The notes under the pieces were generated by a model. The model ran no database searches and was not told the DNA's origin. It saw only the letters and a list, made by a program, of their open reading frames with translations. DNA of 37,771 nucleotides, taken from contig JAGCTY010000016.1 in assembly GCA_017963105.1 (NCBI GenBank), positions 1 to 37,771 on the forward strand, given 5' to 3'. Every line of letters begins with the position of its first letter. The stretch's first letter is position 1. Of this stretch, positions 1 to 6,749 are shown piece after piece. This DNA comes from Lentisphaeria bacterium. GTDB lineage: Bacteria; Verrucomicrobiota; Lentisphaeria; Victivallales; UBA1829. Position numbers and translations under genes: made by a program.

Positions 1-53
1 CCCAATTAGCCTTAAATATACCCTCAACTCCAACAAATAGTCCATGCTTTCCG

Positions 54-101
54 TTTGTAAGACTAAACGCAACACCCCTTTTTGTAAGACTAAACGCAAC
101 A
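54..101. repeat. Two perfect 21-bp direct repeats, 27-bp period
   Basis: A 21-bp word beginning TTTGTAAGACTAAACG occurs at 54-74 and again, identical, at 81-101. Each copy is followed by a C-run and a T-run, so the period is 27 bp. The second copy is followed by more C/T-rich sequence but no third copy. The only ORF through it reads a repetitive CKTKRN peptide without a ribosome binding site, so coding is unlikely. It could be the remnant of a mobile-element end or a paired protein-binding site; nothing in the window decides between these. Confidence 0.85.
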
Positions 102-178
102 TGCCCCCTTTTGACCGTTGCATTTACTTTTACAATCGCCAGGTGCAGTTTTTTTTCGCAAAAGCGCGTTTTTCCGCC

Positions 179-207
179 TTGACATTTGCGGAAGTACGGA
201 GTATACT
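179..207 (+). promoter_or_regulatory. Strong sigma-70-type promoter
   Basis: TTGACA (179-184) and TATACT (202-207) are separated by exactly 17 bp, a near-consensus housekeeping promoter. The expected transcription start is near 214, giving a leader of about 70 nt before the ATG at 285. It would drive the DUF1232 gene and probably the DUF1294 gene behind it. Confidence 0.8.
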
Positions 208-217
208 TATGAATGTC

Positions 218-257
218 TGTCCGTCCGAATACGGACAATACGGCATGATTCCCGTAT
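218..257 (+). promoter_or_regulatory. Two consecutive hairpins in the 5' leader
   Basis: TGTCCGT (218-224) pairs with ACGGACA (231-237) across a 6-nt loop. Immediately after it ATACGG (238-243) pairs with CCGTAT (252-257). The second hairpin ends 15 nt before the AAGGAG Shine-Dalgarno sequence (273-278). As DNA the first dyad lies a few bases past the predicted start site, so it could equally be an operator. Confidence 0.5.
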
Positions 258-284
258 CGGCAAACTCAAACGAAGGAGAACCCC

Positions 285-680
285 ATGAGCGAATTGAACA
301 AGAACGACCAGGAACGAGTCAATGAGACCTTTGAAAAGGGCGTTGACAACTTCACGGAGGCTGACCTGGAAAAAGTCAGGAAGGATGGAGACATCGCGGT
401 AGAAAAATCGTCGAAACTCGGAGCTCAGTTCGAATCCTTCAAGCTGACCTGGGGCCTCCTCCAGGACTACTGGGCCGGGGACTACAAGAACGTTCCGTGG
501 AAACTCCTCGCCGCGATCGGTTTCGCCGTGGCATATCTGGTCTCTCCGCTCGACATCATCCCCGATTTTATTCCCATCCTCGGATTCGTGGACGATGCCG
601 CGGTTTTCTCGCTGGTTATCAAGGCTTTCGAGTCCGAGCTCGACGACTACAAGGAGTGGAAGAAACAGCAGGGGAAGTGA
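285..680 (+). CDS. DUF1232 (YkvA-like) membrane protein
   Basis: A 131-residue protein. The N-terminal 70 residues are charged and helical. A membrane segment follows at about 73-92, containing the family signature in which AYLVSPLDIIPDFIPILGF leads into DDAAV. This YLxSPxDxIPDxxPxxGxxDD pattern is diagnostic of the DUF1232/YkvA family, whose biochemical function is unknown. The start is secure: AAGGAG lies 6 nt upstream of the ATG and a near-consensus promoter lies at 179-207. The gene is followed after 9 nt by the DUF1294-like gene, so the two are probably cotranscribed. The family call rests on a clear motif; no function is inferred. Confidence 0.88.
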   Translation: MSELNKNDQERVNETFEKGVDNFTEADLEKVRKDGDIAVEKSSKLGAQFESFKLTWGLLQDYWAGDYKNVPWKLLAAIGFAVAYLVSPLDIIPDFIPILGFVDDAAVFSLVIKAFESELDDYKEWKKQQGK

Positions 681-689
681 CCGGCCGTC

Positions 690-1172
690 ATGCCTGCCGC
701 AAAGGAACGTCAGCGTTCCGTGAAAAAATCATCCTCCGGCAAGGCCGGAAACGGGACGAAAGGTAAGAAGCTTCCGTTTCCGGCCAGGCTTGCGTGTTTC
801 TGGCCGCTGGCCGTAATCCCGGGGCTGGCCGTCTCCCTGTGTCTGAAACATCCGCTTCCCGGCATTGTCCTGGCATTCGTCTGCAACAGTCTGCTCGAGG
901 TGCTGTTCTACCGGGAGGACAAGCGCCTGGCGGAACGGCAGGACTGGAGGATACCCGAGTTTTATCTTCATTTCTGGGAGCTTTTCTGCGGCTGGCCGGG
1001 CGCGCTTTACGCGCAGATGCGGTTCCACCACAAATGGAAGAAACTCTCCTATATGGCCGTCTTCTGGCTGTACGTGATTCTGAACGTGTGCGCGGTTGCC
1101 TGGCTTGTTTCGCCCGAGGGCGTGAGGAATCAGGCGGAAGCATTCCTCCGCGGGATCCCGGAGATGTTCTGA
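690..1172 (+). CDS. DUF1294-like small membrane protein
   Basis: A 160-residue protein with a basic Ser/Lys-rich N-terminus (about residues 1-30) and three or four hydrophobic segments. The core contains YREDKRLAERQDWRIPE, GGWPGAL-like GWPGALYAQ, and HKWKK followed by a final membrane helix. This D-K-x-A ... R-x-P-E ... G-x-P-G-A ... H-K series is typical of DUF1294 membrane proteins, which are of unknown function. An AGGGGAAG stretch overlapping the end of the preceding gene may serve as ribosome binding site, although its spacing is long. It lies 9 nt behind the DUF1232 gene and is probably cotranscribed with it. Confidence 0.8.
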   Translation: MPAAKERQRSVKKSSSGKAGNGTKGKKLPFPARLACFWPLAVIPGLAVSLCLKHPLPGIVLAFVCNSLLEVLFYREDKRLAERQDWRIPEFYLHFWELFCGWPGALYAQMRFHHKWKKLSYMAVFWLYVILNVCAVAWLVSPEGVRNQAEAFLRGIPEMF

Positions 1173-1331
1173 TTTCCGGACAGCGGTCCGGCTACAGGAT
1201 GCAGCGTCCGTTCCGGGGCGCCGGCGGGCGTGCCGGTCAACGGTTGTGTTGTCCGGTCGGCTGGTGGATCGCTTTTTTCCGGCGGGGAAGCGCGGATGAA
1301 ATGAAATGCTGATATTTTAAAAAGTCTTTAC

Positions 1332-1360
1332 TTGAATTTTCTCATAAGATGGATTATAGT
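1332..1360 (+). promoter_or_regulatory. Predicted promoter of the polysaccharide operon
   Basis: TTGAAT (1332-1337) and TATAGT (1355-1360) are spaced by 17 bp, placing transcription start near 1367. It is the only good promoter-like match in the AT-rich spacer upstream of the aminotransferase. The following genes are closely packed or overlapping, so it probably serves the whole set up to about 10585. Confidence 0.6.
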
Positions 1361-1372
1361 ATAAAGAGTCAG

Positions 1373-1399
1373 ATCGCTTTTTTGAGCAAAAAAAGTGAT
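1373..1399 (+). promoter_or_regulatory. Leader hairpin with T/A-rich stem
   Basis: ATCGCTTTTTT and AAAAAAAGTGAT face each other across GAGC. They form an 11-bp stem with one G-U pair directly downstream of the predicted transcription start. It could act as an early pause or attenuation signal or as an operator dyad. There is no gene product here to name. Confidence 0.4.
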
Positions 1400-1513
1400 A
1401 TGGCCTGATATTTCGTTCAACCCCCACCGGATTGATTTCCGATGGGTCAACGATAACCCCCGACTGCGTTAAAATATCGCTGCGGCACAATCCTTCAGAA
1501 GGAGAGCCTGATT

Positions 1514-2617
1514 TTGTTTATTCCAGTTTATGAACCGTATCTCAACGGGAACGAGAAACGGTATGTCAATGATTGCCTTGACACGAATTGGATTTCCTCA
1601 AGAGGAAAATATGTCAATCTGTTCGAGCAGCATTTTGCCGAATATACGGGCGCCGCGCATGCCGTCGCCGTCTCGAACGGGACAGTCGCGATCCATCTGG
1701 CTCTGGCGGCGCTCGGGATCGGGCCGGGCGATGAAGTCCTGGTTCCGACCCTGACCTACATCGCGAGCGTAAATCCGATCGCCTACCTCGGCGCCACGCC
1801 CGTTTTCGTCGACTCCACGGTCGACAACTGGCAGATGGACCTGGATGACCTGGAACGCAAAATCACGGAAAAGACGAAGGCGGTCGTTGCCGTACATCTC
1901 TACGGCAACGTCTGCGACATGGACCGCCTGGTCGCGATCTGCCGGAAGCATCATCTGCTCCTGGTGGAAGACTGCGCCGAAGCGCTCGGGTCCACCTGGA
2001 ATGGCCGCCACGTCGGCACGTTCGGCGACATCGGGTGCTTCAGCTTCTTCGGCAACAAGACCGTGACCACCGGCGAAGGCGGCATGGTCGTCGCCGCGGA
2101 CGACGAGCTGGCCAAACTGCTTGCCCGCCTGAAAGGGCAGGGCGTTTCCCCCGTGCGGTACTACTGGCACGATATTATCGGCTTCAATTTCCGCATGACG
2201 AACATCCAGGCGGCGATCGGGCTGGCGCAGCTGGAACAGGTCCACGAGATCATGGCACGCAAGCGCCGGATCGCGGAACGCTACAAGACCGAATTCGAAA
2301 AGCGCGGCCTGCCGCTCAAGGTCCTCTGGGAAAGCGAACATTCCCACAACTCCATGTGGCTGCCGACGATCCGCCTCGACGACCCGGCCCGCCGCGATTC
2401 CCTGATGGCCGACCTCAAGGAGAAGCACGGCGTGGAAACGCGTCCGGCGTTCTATCCGGTCCATACGATGCCGATGTACGTCAAGTATGCGGAAGGAAAG
2501 GCTTTCCCCGGCGCGGAAACGCTCTCCTACGGCGGCATGAACCTGCCCGGATTCCCCGGCATGACCGACGAACAGCAGAGCTGCGTCATAAACGCCATCG
2601 CACAGGAACTGGCATGA
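1514..2617 (+). CDS. DegT/DnrJ/EryC1/StrS-family sugar aminotransferase
   Basis: A 367-residue PLP-dependent aminotransferase of the type that aminates nucleotide-linked keto-sugars (perosamine/QuiN4N-like synthases). Visible family marks are the N-terminal PVYEPYLNGNEKRYV segment, AVAVSNGTVAIHLAL for cofactor phosphate binding, EDCAEALGS, and the PLP lysine K182 in FGNKTVTTGEGG. FNFRMTNIQAAIGLAQLEQ and the terminal PxFYPVHTMPMY segment are also typical. The start is a TTG: a good AGAAGGAG lies at 1497-1504 with correct spacing, and no in-frame ATG precedes the conserved N-terminus. It is the first gene of the polysaccharide operon, 30 nt before the exporter permease, and probably makes an amino-sugar for that glycan. 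The exact sugar cannot be read from the sequence. Confidence 0.92.
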   Translation: MFIPVYEPYLNGNEKRYVNDCLDTNWISSRGKYVNLFEQHFAEYTGAAHAVAVSNGTVAIHLALAALGIGPGDEVLVPTLTYIASVNPIAYLGATPVFVDSTVDNWQMDLDDLERKITEKTKAVVAVHLYGNVCDMDRLVAICRKHHLLLVEDCAEALGSTWNGRHVGTFGDIGCFSFFGNKTVTTGEGGMVVAADDELAKLLARLKGQGVSPVRYYWHDIIGFNFRMTNIQAAIGLAQLEQVHEIMARKRRIAERYKTEFEKRGLPLKVLWESEHSHNSMWLPTIRLDDPARRDSLMADLKEKHGVETRPAFYPVHTMPMYVKYAEGKAFPGAETLSYGGMNLPGFPGMTDEQQSCVINAIAQELA

Positions 2618-2647
2618 CCGGCAACCGGACGGGGTTTTGAGCGCAGT

Positions 2648-3484
2648 ATGTTTCAGCGAATGTCTCAATATCTGTTCAGGATCTACTCCAGCCGGTATTT
2701 CTGGTGGAACCTCGCCCTCGCCGACCTTCGTTTCAAGTACCGCAGATCCTATTTCGGCGTCCTGTGGAGCATTTTCCAGCCGCTGGCCATGACGCTGCTC
2801 CTGAGCTTCGTCATGGGCCGGATGTTCAAGATGGAGATGCATTATTTCGCGCCGTACATTTTCTCCGGCATGATCATGTGGGAACTGATGCTGGCGTCCG
2901 TGATGGCGGGCTGTACGACGCTGGTCAATTCCGGCGCCTACATCCACCTGTTCAACCACCCGATGGCGATTTATTCCCTGCGGAGCGTGCTGGCGCTCTT
3001 CGTCAACTTCCTTTATGCGATGATCGGCCTGATCCTCTGGTGCGTTATCGCGATGCCGTGGAAGATCACGCCGTCGCCCGCCGGGATCGCCGCGCCGGGG
3101 GAATACGCCTGGATCTCGTTCATCGTCCTCCCTGTCTCCTGTTTCATCCTTTTCACATGGTGCTGGGCGGGAGCCACGATCTGTTCGTTCAGCGGCGTCC
3201 GGTTCCACGACCTGCCGCAATTCCTGGTTCTCCTCATGCAGGCGCTCTGGTTCGTGTCTCCAGTCTATTTCCCGCTCGATCTTTTCCGGAACGGGAAGAT
3301 GACTTTCCTCCTCGACTACAATCCCGTGTATCATATCCTTGAGCTTTTCCGCGCGCCGCTGCTCGACGGCAATTTCCCGGCAAGCGTGCATTGGGAGTGG
3401 AGCATCTGGACGATGATTATCCTGTGGCTCCTCGCCATATTCTCCATCAGCAGCCTTGAACGGAAAACCATTTATTACGTGTGA
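2648..3484 (+). CDS. wzm: ABC-2 type polysaccharide exporter permease (Wzm-like)
   Basis: A 278-residue integral membrane protein with about six hydrophobic segments. The N-terminal NLALADLRFKYRRSYFGVLWSI is the characteristic cytoplasmic amphipathic region of O-antigen and teichoic-acid exporter permeases. The late QALWFVSPVYFP and YNPVYHILELFRAPLL motifs are equally typical of the ABC2 family. It forms the membrane half of an exporter that moves finished, undecaprenol-linked polysaccharide across the inner membrane. Its stop overlaps the GTG of the ATPase gene, so the two subunits are translationally coupled. An alternative start at the second Met (2660) is possible because no clear Shine-Dalgarno sequence separates them. 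Confidence 0.93.
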   Translation: MFQRMSQYLFRIYSSRYFWWNLALADLRFKYRRSYFGVLWSIFQPLAMTLLLSFVMGRMFKMEMHYFAPYIFSGMIMWELMLASVMAGCTTLVNSGAYIHLFNHPMAIYSLRSVLALFVNFLYAMIGLILWCVIAMPWKITPSPAGIAAPGEYAWISFIVLPVSCFILFTWCWAGATICSFSGVRFHDLPQFLVLLMQALWFVSPVYFPLDLFRNGKMTFLLDYNPVYHILELFRAPLLDGNFPASVHWEWSIWTMIILWLLAIFSISSLERKTIYYV

Positions 3485-4266
3485 TCGACATGGAACAGAC
3501 CGGCAACAAAACGGAAAAAATCGGCATCAGGCTCAGGAACGTGGATCTGTACTATTCCTCCGTCGCCTTCAAGGAGCGCTCCCTCAAGGCCACGGTCCTT
3601 TCGTTCTGGAAACGGCACAATACCCATGAACTTCAGGATATTCATGCGCTGAAAAAGATCAGCCTCGATATCAAGCCGGGGGAACGCGTGGCGCTTCTCG
3701 GACGCAACGGCGCAGGCAAAAGCACGTTCCTGAAAATGCTCGCGGACCTTTATCCGATCCGCAGCGGCATCCGCGAGGTCCACGGCAACGTCCGGCCGCT
3801 CCTCGAGCTTTCCCTCGGGTTCGAATCGGAGGCGACGGGCCGCGAGAACATCCTGTACCGCGGCCTGATGCTCGGGCAGACGCCGAAACAGGTCCGGGAA
3901 AGGACCGACGAGATCATCGAATTCGCCGAGCTGGGCGAATTCATCGACTATCCAATTAAGACGTACTCCTCCGGTATGATGGTGCGCCTGGCGTTCGCGA
4001 TCACGTCCAGCCTGGAAGGCGACATCCTGCTTCTGGACGAGGTCTTCGGCGCAGGCGACTATGCGTTCATGCAGAAAGCGCAGAAACGGATCACCGGGCT
4101 GATCAACCAGGCGAAGATCGTGGTGTACGCCACGCATGACTGGGGGTCGGCCAAGGCAATCTGCCAGCGCGGCCTTCTCTTCTCGCACGGCAGCATCGTC
4201 TACGACGGGCCAATCGACAACACGGTGGAAGAATACTTGAAACTCCTGGAAGCGGAGAAACAATGA
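3481..4266 (+). CDS. wzt: Polysaccharide exporter ATPase (Wzt-like, short form)
   Basis: A 261-residue ABC ATPase. Walker A is GRNGAGKST at about 74-82. TYSSGMMVRLAF is the signature helix, DILLLDEVFGAGD is Walker B, and VYATHDW is the H-loop. The upstream YYSSVAFKERSLKAT segment and the SSGMxxRLAF form of the signature are specific to the Wzt/KpsT/TagH branch. It ends about 20 residues after the nucleotide-binding domain, so it lacks the C-terminal carbohydrate-binding domain with which E. coli O8/O9a Wzt recognises a capped chain. This implies export without terminal-cap recognition. Translation may start at GTG 3481 or ATG 3490. It overlaps both neighbours. Confidence 0.93.
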   Translation: MIDMEQTGNKTEKIGIRLRNVDLYYSSVAFKERSLKATVLSFWKRHNTHELQDIHALKKISLDIKPGERVALLGRNGAGKSTFLKMLADLYPIRSGIREVHGNVRPLLELSLGFESEATGRENILYRGLMLGQTPKQVRERTDEIIEFAELGEFIDYPIKTYSSGMMVRLAFAITSSLEGDILLLDEVFGAGDYAFMQKAQKRITGLINQAKIVVYATHDWGSAKAICQRGLLFSHGSIVYDGPIDNTVEEYLKLLEAEKQ

Positions 4267-6749
4267 TGCGCAAGAAAAGAATCCTCTGGATCTGCAACCA
4301 CGTCACCCTGATGGATGCCGAAGTCCCGCTTCTGCTGGCACTCGGATTCGAGGTATTCGTTCCGAAGAAGTTCCCCAAAGGAAGCGAATTCGTCAGCTGC
4401 GTTTCCAAAGATATCTACGACCCGTCTCTGACGATCCCGCCGGAAGACCTTGCGCTGCTCAATACCGTGGATTTCTACGACGACCTTTTCAGCGACGAGG
4501 TCATCGACGCGATCAACCGCAACTTCGACATCGCGTTCTGCACCTTCTACGAAAAGCCGCTGAAAATGCTGGTCCGCCATTTCCCCGGCCAAATCTTCAT
4601 CCGGGCGTTCGGGCTGGCCGGCAAGGCGTCCTACTGGGCCGTTGCCAGGGAAGACTGGGGACGTCATTTCCTCGACCAGATGTATTCCATCCGGGACCGC
4701 CTGTTCTTCGCCATGTCGTACCGGAACATGCTGAAGGTGGAAAAGAACATTTTCCGGGAGAACGCGGTCTTCCTGCCGCTCGGTCTTCCGGAGACGTTCG
4801 CGCAGCGGCTGAAAAACGGTTATACGGGGACGAAACGCCAGATCCTGTTCGTCTGCCCGAAAATCTGCGCGGTCGAATACTACTGGAACGCCTACAAAAG
4901 ATTCAAGCATAATTTCTGGGGGTTCCCCTACGTCATCGCCGGCAATCCGTTCGGCAAGATCGCGGACCGGCACCTGCTCGGCTATCTGCCGCGCGCGGAG
5001 TTCGACCGCGTGTTCTGCGAATCCCGCGTGATGTATTACCATTCGGTCGAGCCGCGGCATCTGCATTACCATCCGCTGGAGGCGATCTACGCCAACCAGC
5101 CGCTGATCTTCATGTCCCAGGGCATGCTCGGCCAGCTGACCCCGAAAGTCAAGTATCCCGGCGCCGCGGAGTCCATCCTGGAGGCTAAAATCAAGGTCGG
5201 GCGCGTCCTGATGAACAGCCGCCGCTTCATCCGCGATGTCCAGGAATCCCAGCAGGAGCTTCTGCAGTTCTTTACCCCGGACTATGTCAAGGGATACTGG
5301 CTGAAGAATTTCATGCCGCTCGTCGAGGACGGGAAAGACAAATCCGAGAACGAAACGATCACGCTGAATCTGCCCGCCGGGGGGGATGCGGTCAAGCCGG
5401 AAGAACCGGCCGAAATCGCGGGGCCGTCCCCTGTCCCCTCGAAGAAACAGGAACATGTCGGGCTGATCCTCCCGATCGGATACCGCGGCGGCACGCTTCA
5501 CGCGTTCCTCCAGATCGCGAAAATGCTGAAGGCGTGCGGCTACCGCGTGACGATCGGACTGCCGGAAGACTATCTGGACCGGGAAGGGCTCTATTACTAT
5601 CCGACGATCATGGACGAAGTCCTGCGTGCCCTGGACAAGGACAGCGACATTCCCATCCGTTTTTACAAGTGGAAAAAGATTCCGCTGGAGGAGAACGAGA
5701 TGCTTCGCGAGTTGTCCCGTCTGCCGGCTTTACGGGAAAAGAACCTGCTCAACGGCATCATGGACGACCATGTGAACTGCTTCTGCGAATGCGACCGCTG
5801 GCTTTTCGTTTCGGACCGGTTCTTCTCCGGCATTCCGATTCCCCTGCGTCCGTATTCCGTGGTCGTTTACGATTATCTGCAGCGCTATATGCCGTTCCAG
5901 CTTCTGCCGCCCAAGTTCGAGACTCTCTACACGCACTCCACGCGTCAGGCGGAAAGCGTGTTCGTCACGAACCCGGAAACGGCCAACGACATGGTCGTCT
6001 ACAACGGCGTTTCTTCGAAAAAGATCTTCCTGCTCCCGTTCGAATTCACCGCGGACGAGATGAAGAAATACACGGCGCTGAACCGGGCTCCGTTCAAGAA
6101 CAAACGTCCCTATATCGTCTGGGCCTGCAACCGCGGCTGGCACAAGAACCATGTCCGTGTCCTTCATGCCCTGATCCGGTACTACAGCGAATTCTGCGGC
6201 CAGCTGGAGGTCTTCATCACCGGCGTCGAGACTTCGGACCTGGACTACAAGAAGAACAGCAAAAAAGACAAAGTCAAAGACAAAGAGAAGGATGCCGGAA
6301 AGAAGAAACCGGAAGCCGCTCTGCCGCAGCACATCATCGAGTTCCGGGAGCTGTTCAGGAAAAATAAGGAAATCCTGAAGAAGAACGTTCATATCAAGGG
6401 CGAGATGGACCGTTATTCCTATTTCGACTTGCTCTCCGGCGCGGAATTCCTTCTGCTCAGTTCGCTCAGCGACAACGGCGCGTTCGGCGCGGTCGAGGCC
6501 GCATGGCTCGGGACGCCCTGTGCGTCTTCGGACTATCCGCACATGCGTTATATGGCGAAGCATTACGGAATCACGCCCCTGTGGTACAAGGGCGAATGGA
6601 TCGACAGCATCACGGACGCGCTGAACATGATGCCGCAGTGTTCGGCGGAATACAGGGCGAAGCTTCCTTCCCGGGAAAGCCTCGAGGCGCAGTCCTACGA
6701 ACACCACCAGGAATCTATCCGGAAAACACTTCGGGAGGCGTGGACATGA
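4263..6749 (+). CDS. Two-domain glycosyltransferase (fused GT-B domains)
   Basis: An 828-residue protein that reads as two glycosyltransferases joined. The N-terminal half (about 1-350) ends in a donor-site-like HYHPLEAIYANQPLIFM, in which an E lies in the region contacting the nucleotide sugar. A Pro/Glu-rich linker (about 355-398) follows. The C-terminal half (about 400-828) is a GT4-like domain with LLLSSLSDNGAFGAVEAAWLGTPCASSD. A Lys/Asp-rich insertion lies at about 661-682 (KKNSKKDKVKDKEKDAGKKK). No membrane helix or signal peptide is seen, so it should act at the cytoplasmic face during chain assembly. ATGA overlaps link it to the ATPase and the next transferase. Donor and acceptor are unknown. 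Confidence 0.8.
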   Translation: MMRKKRILWICNHVTLMDAEVPLLLALGFEVFVPKKFPKGSEFVSCVSKDIYDPSLTIPPEDLALLNTVDFYDDLFSDEVIDAINRNFDIAFCTFYEKPLKMLVRHFPGQIFIRAFGLAGKASYWAVAREDWGRHFLDQMYSIRDRLFFAMSYRNMLKVEKNIFRENAVFLPLGLPETFAQRLKNGYTGTKRQILFVCPKICAVEYYWNAYKRFKHNFWGFPYVIAGNPFGKIADRHLLGYLPRAEFDRVFCESRVMYYHSVEPRHLHYHPLEAIYANQPLIFMSQGMLGQLTPKVKYPGAAESILEAKIKVGRVLMNSRRFIRDVQESQQELLQFFTPDYVKGYWLKNFMPLVEDGKDKSENETITLNLPAGGDAVKPEEPAEIAGPSPVPSKKQEHVGLILPIGYRGGTLHAFLQIAKMLKACGYRVTIGLPEDYLDREGLYYYPTIMDEVLRALDKDSDIPIRFYKWKKIPLEENEMLRELSRLPALREKNLLNGIMDDHVNCFCECDRWLFVSDRFFSGIPIPLRPYSVVVYDYLQRYMPFQLLPPKFETLYTHSTRQAESVFVTNPETANDMVVYNGVSSKKIFLLPFEFTADEMKKYTALNRAPFKNKRPYIVWACNRGWHKNHVRVLHALIRYYSEFCGQLEVFITGVETSDLDYKKNSKKDKVKDKEKDAGKKKPEAALPQHIIEFRELFRKNKEILKKNVHIKGEMDRYSYFDLLSGAEFLLLSSLSDNGAFGAVEAAWLGTPCASSDYPHMRYMAKHYGITPLWYKGEWIDSITDALNMMPQCSAEYRAKLPSRESLEAQSYEHHQESIRKTLREAWT

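Larger units (their letters stand above)
1173..1513. other. 341-bp intergenic region before the polysaccharide operon
   Basis: No convincing ORF is present. The left end holds a short hairpin (CCGGAC 1176-1181 / GTCCGG 1186-1191) just past the DUF1294 stop, without a T-run, so it is a weak terminator candidate. The rest holds the operon promoter (1332-1360), a T/A-rich hairpin (1373-1399) and an imperfect dyad around 1422-1445 (CCCACCGG against CCGATGGG, one mismatch). The predicted leader is about 145 nt. I do not recognise a known riboswitch class. Confidence 0.6.

Noticed and set aside
54-101. Possible CRISPR start
   Set aside because: Only two repeat units with a 6-bp spacer; no spacer-sized intervals and no cas genes in the window.
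44-325. 93-residue ORF across the direct repeats
   Set aside because: No ribosome binding site, its product is just the translated repeat, and it overlaps the promoter and the well-supported start of the DUF1232 gene.
1422-1470. Known riboswitch in the polysaccharide leader
   Set aside because: There is a dyad and repeated AACCCCC, but I could not match conserved cores of known classes; kept only as a structured leader.
2615-2641. Eight-codon ORF between the aminotransferase and the permease
   Set aside because: It overlaps the aminotransferase stop as ATGA, but it is too short to support and could arise by chance.
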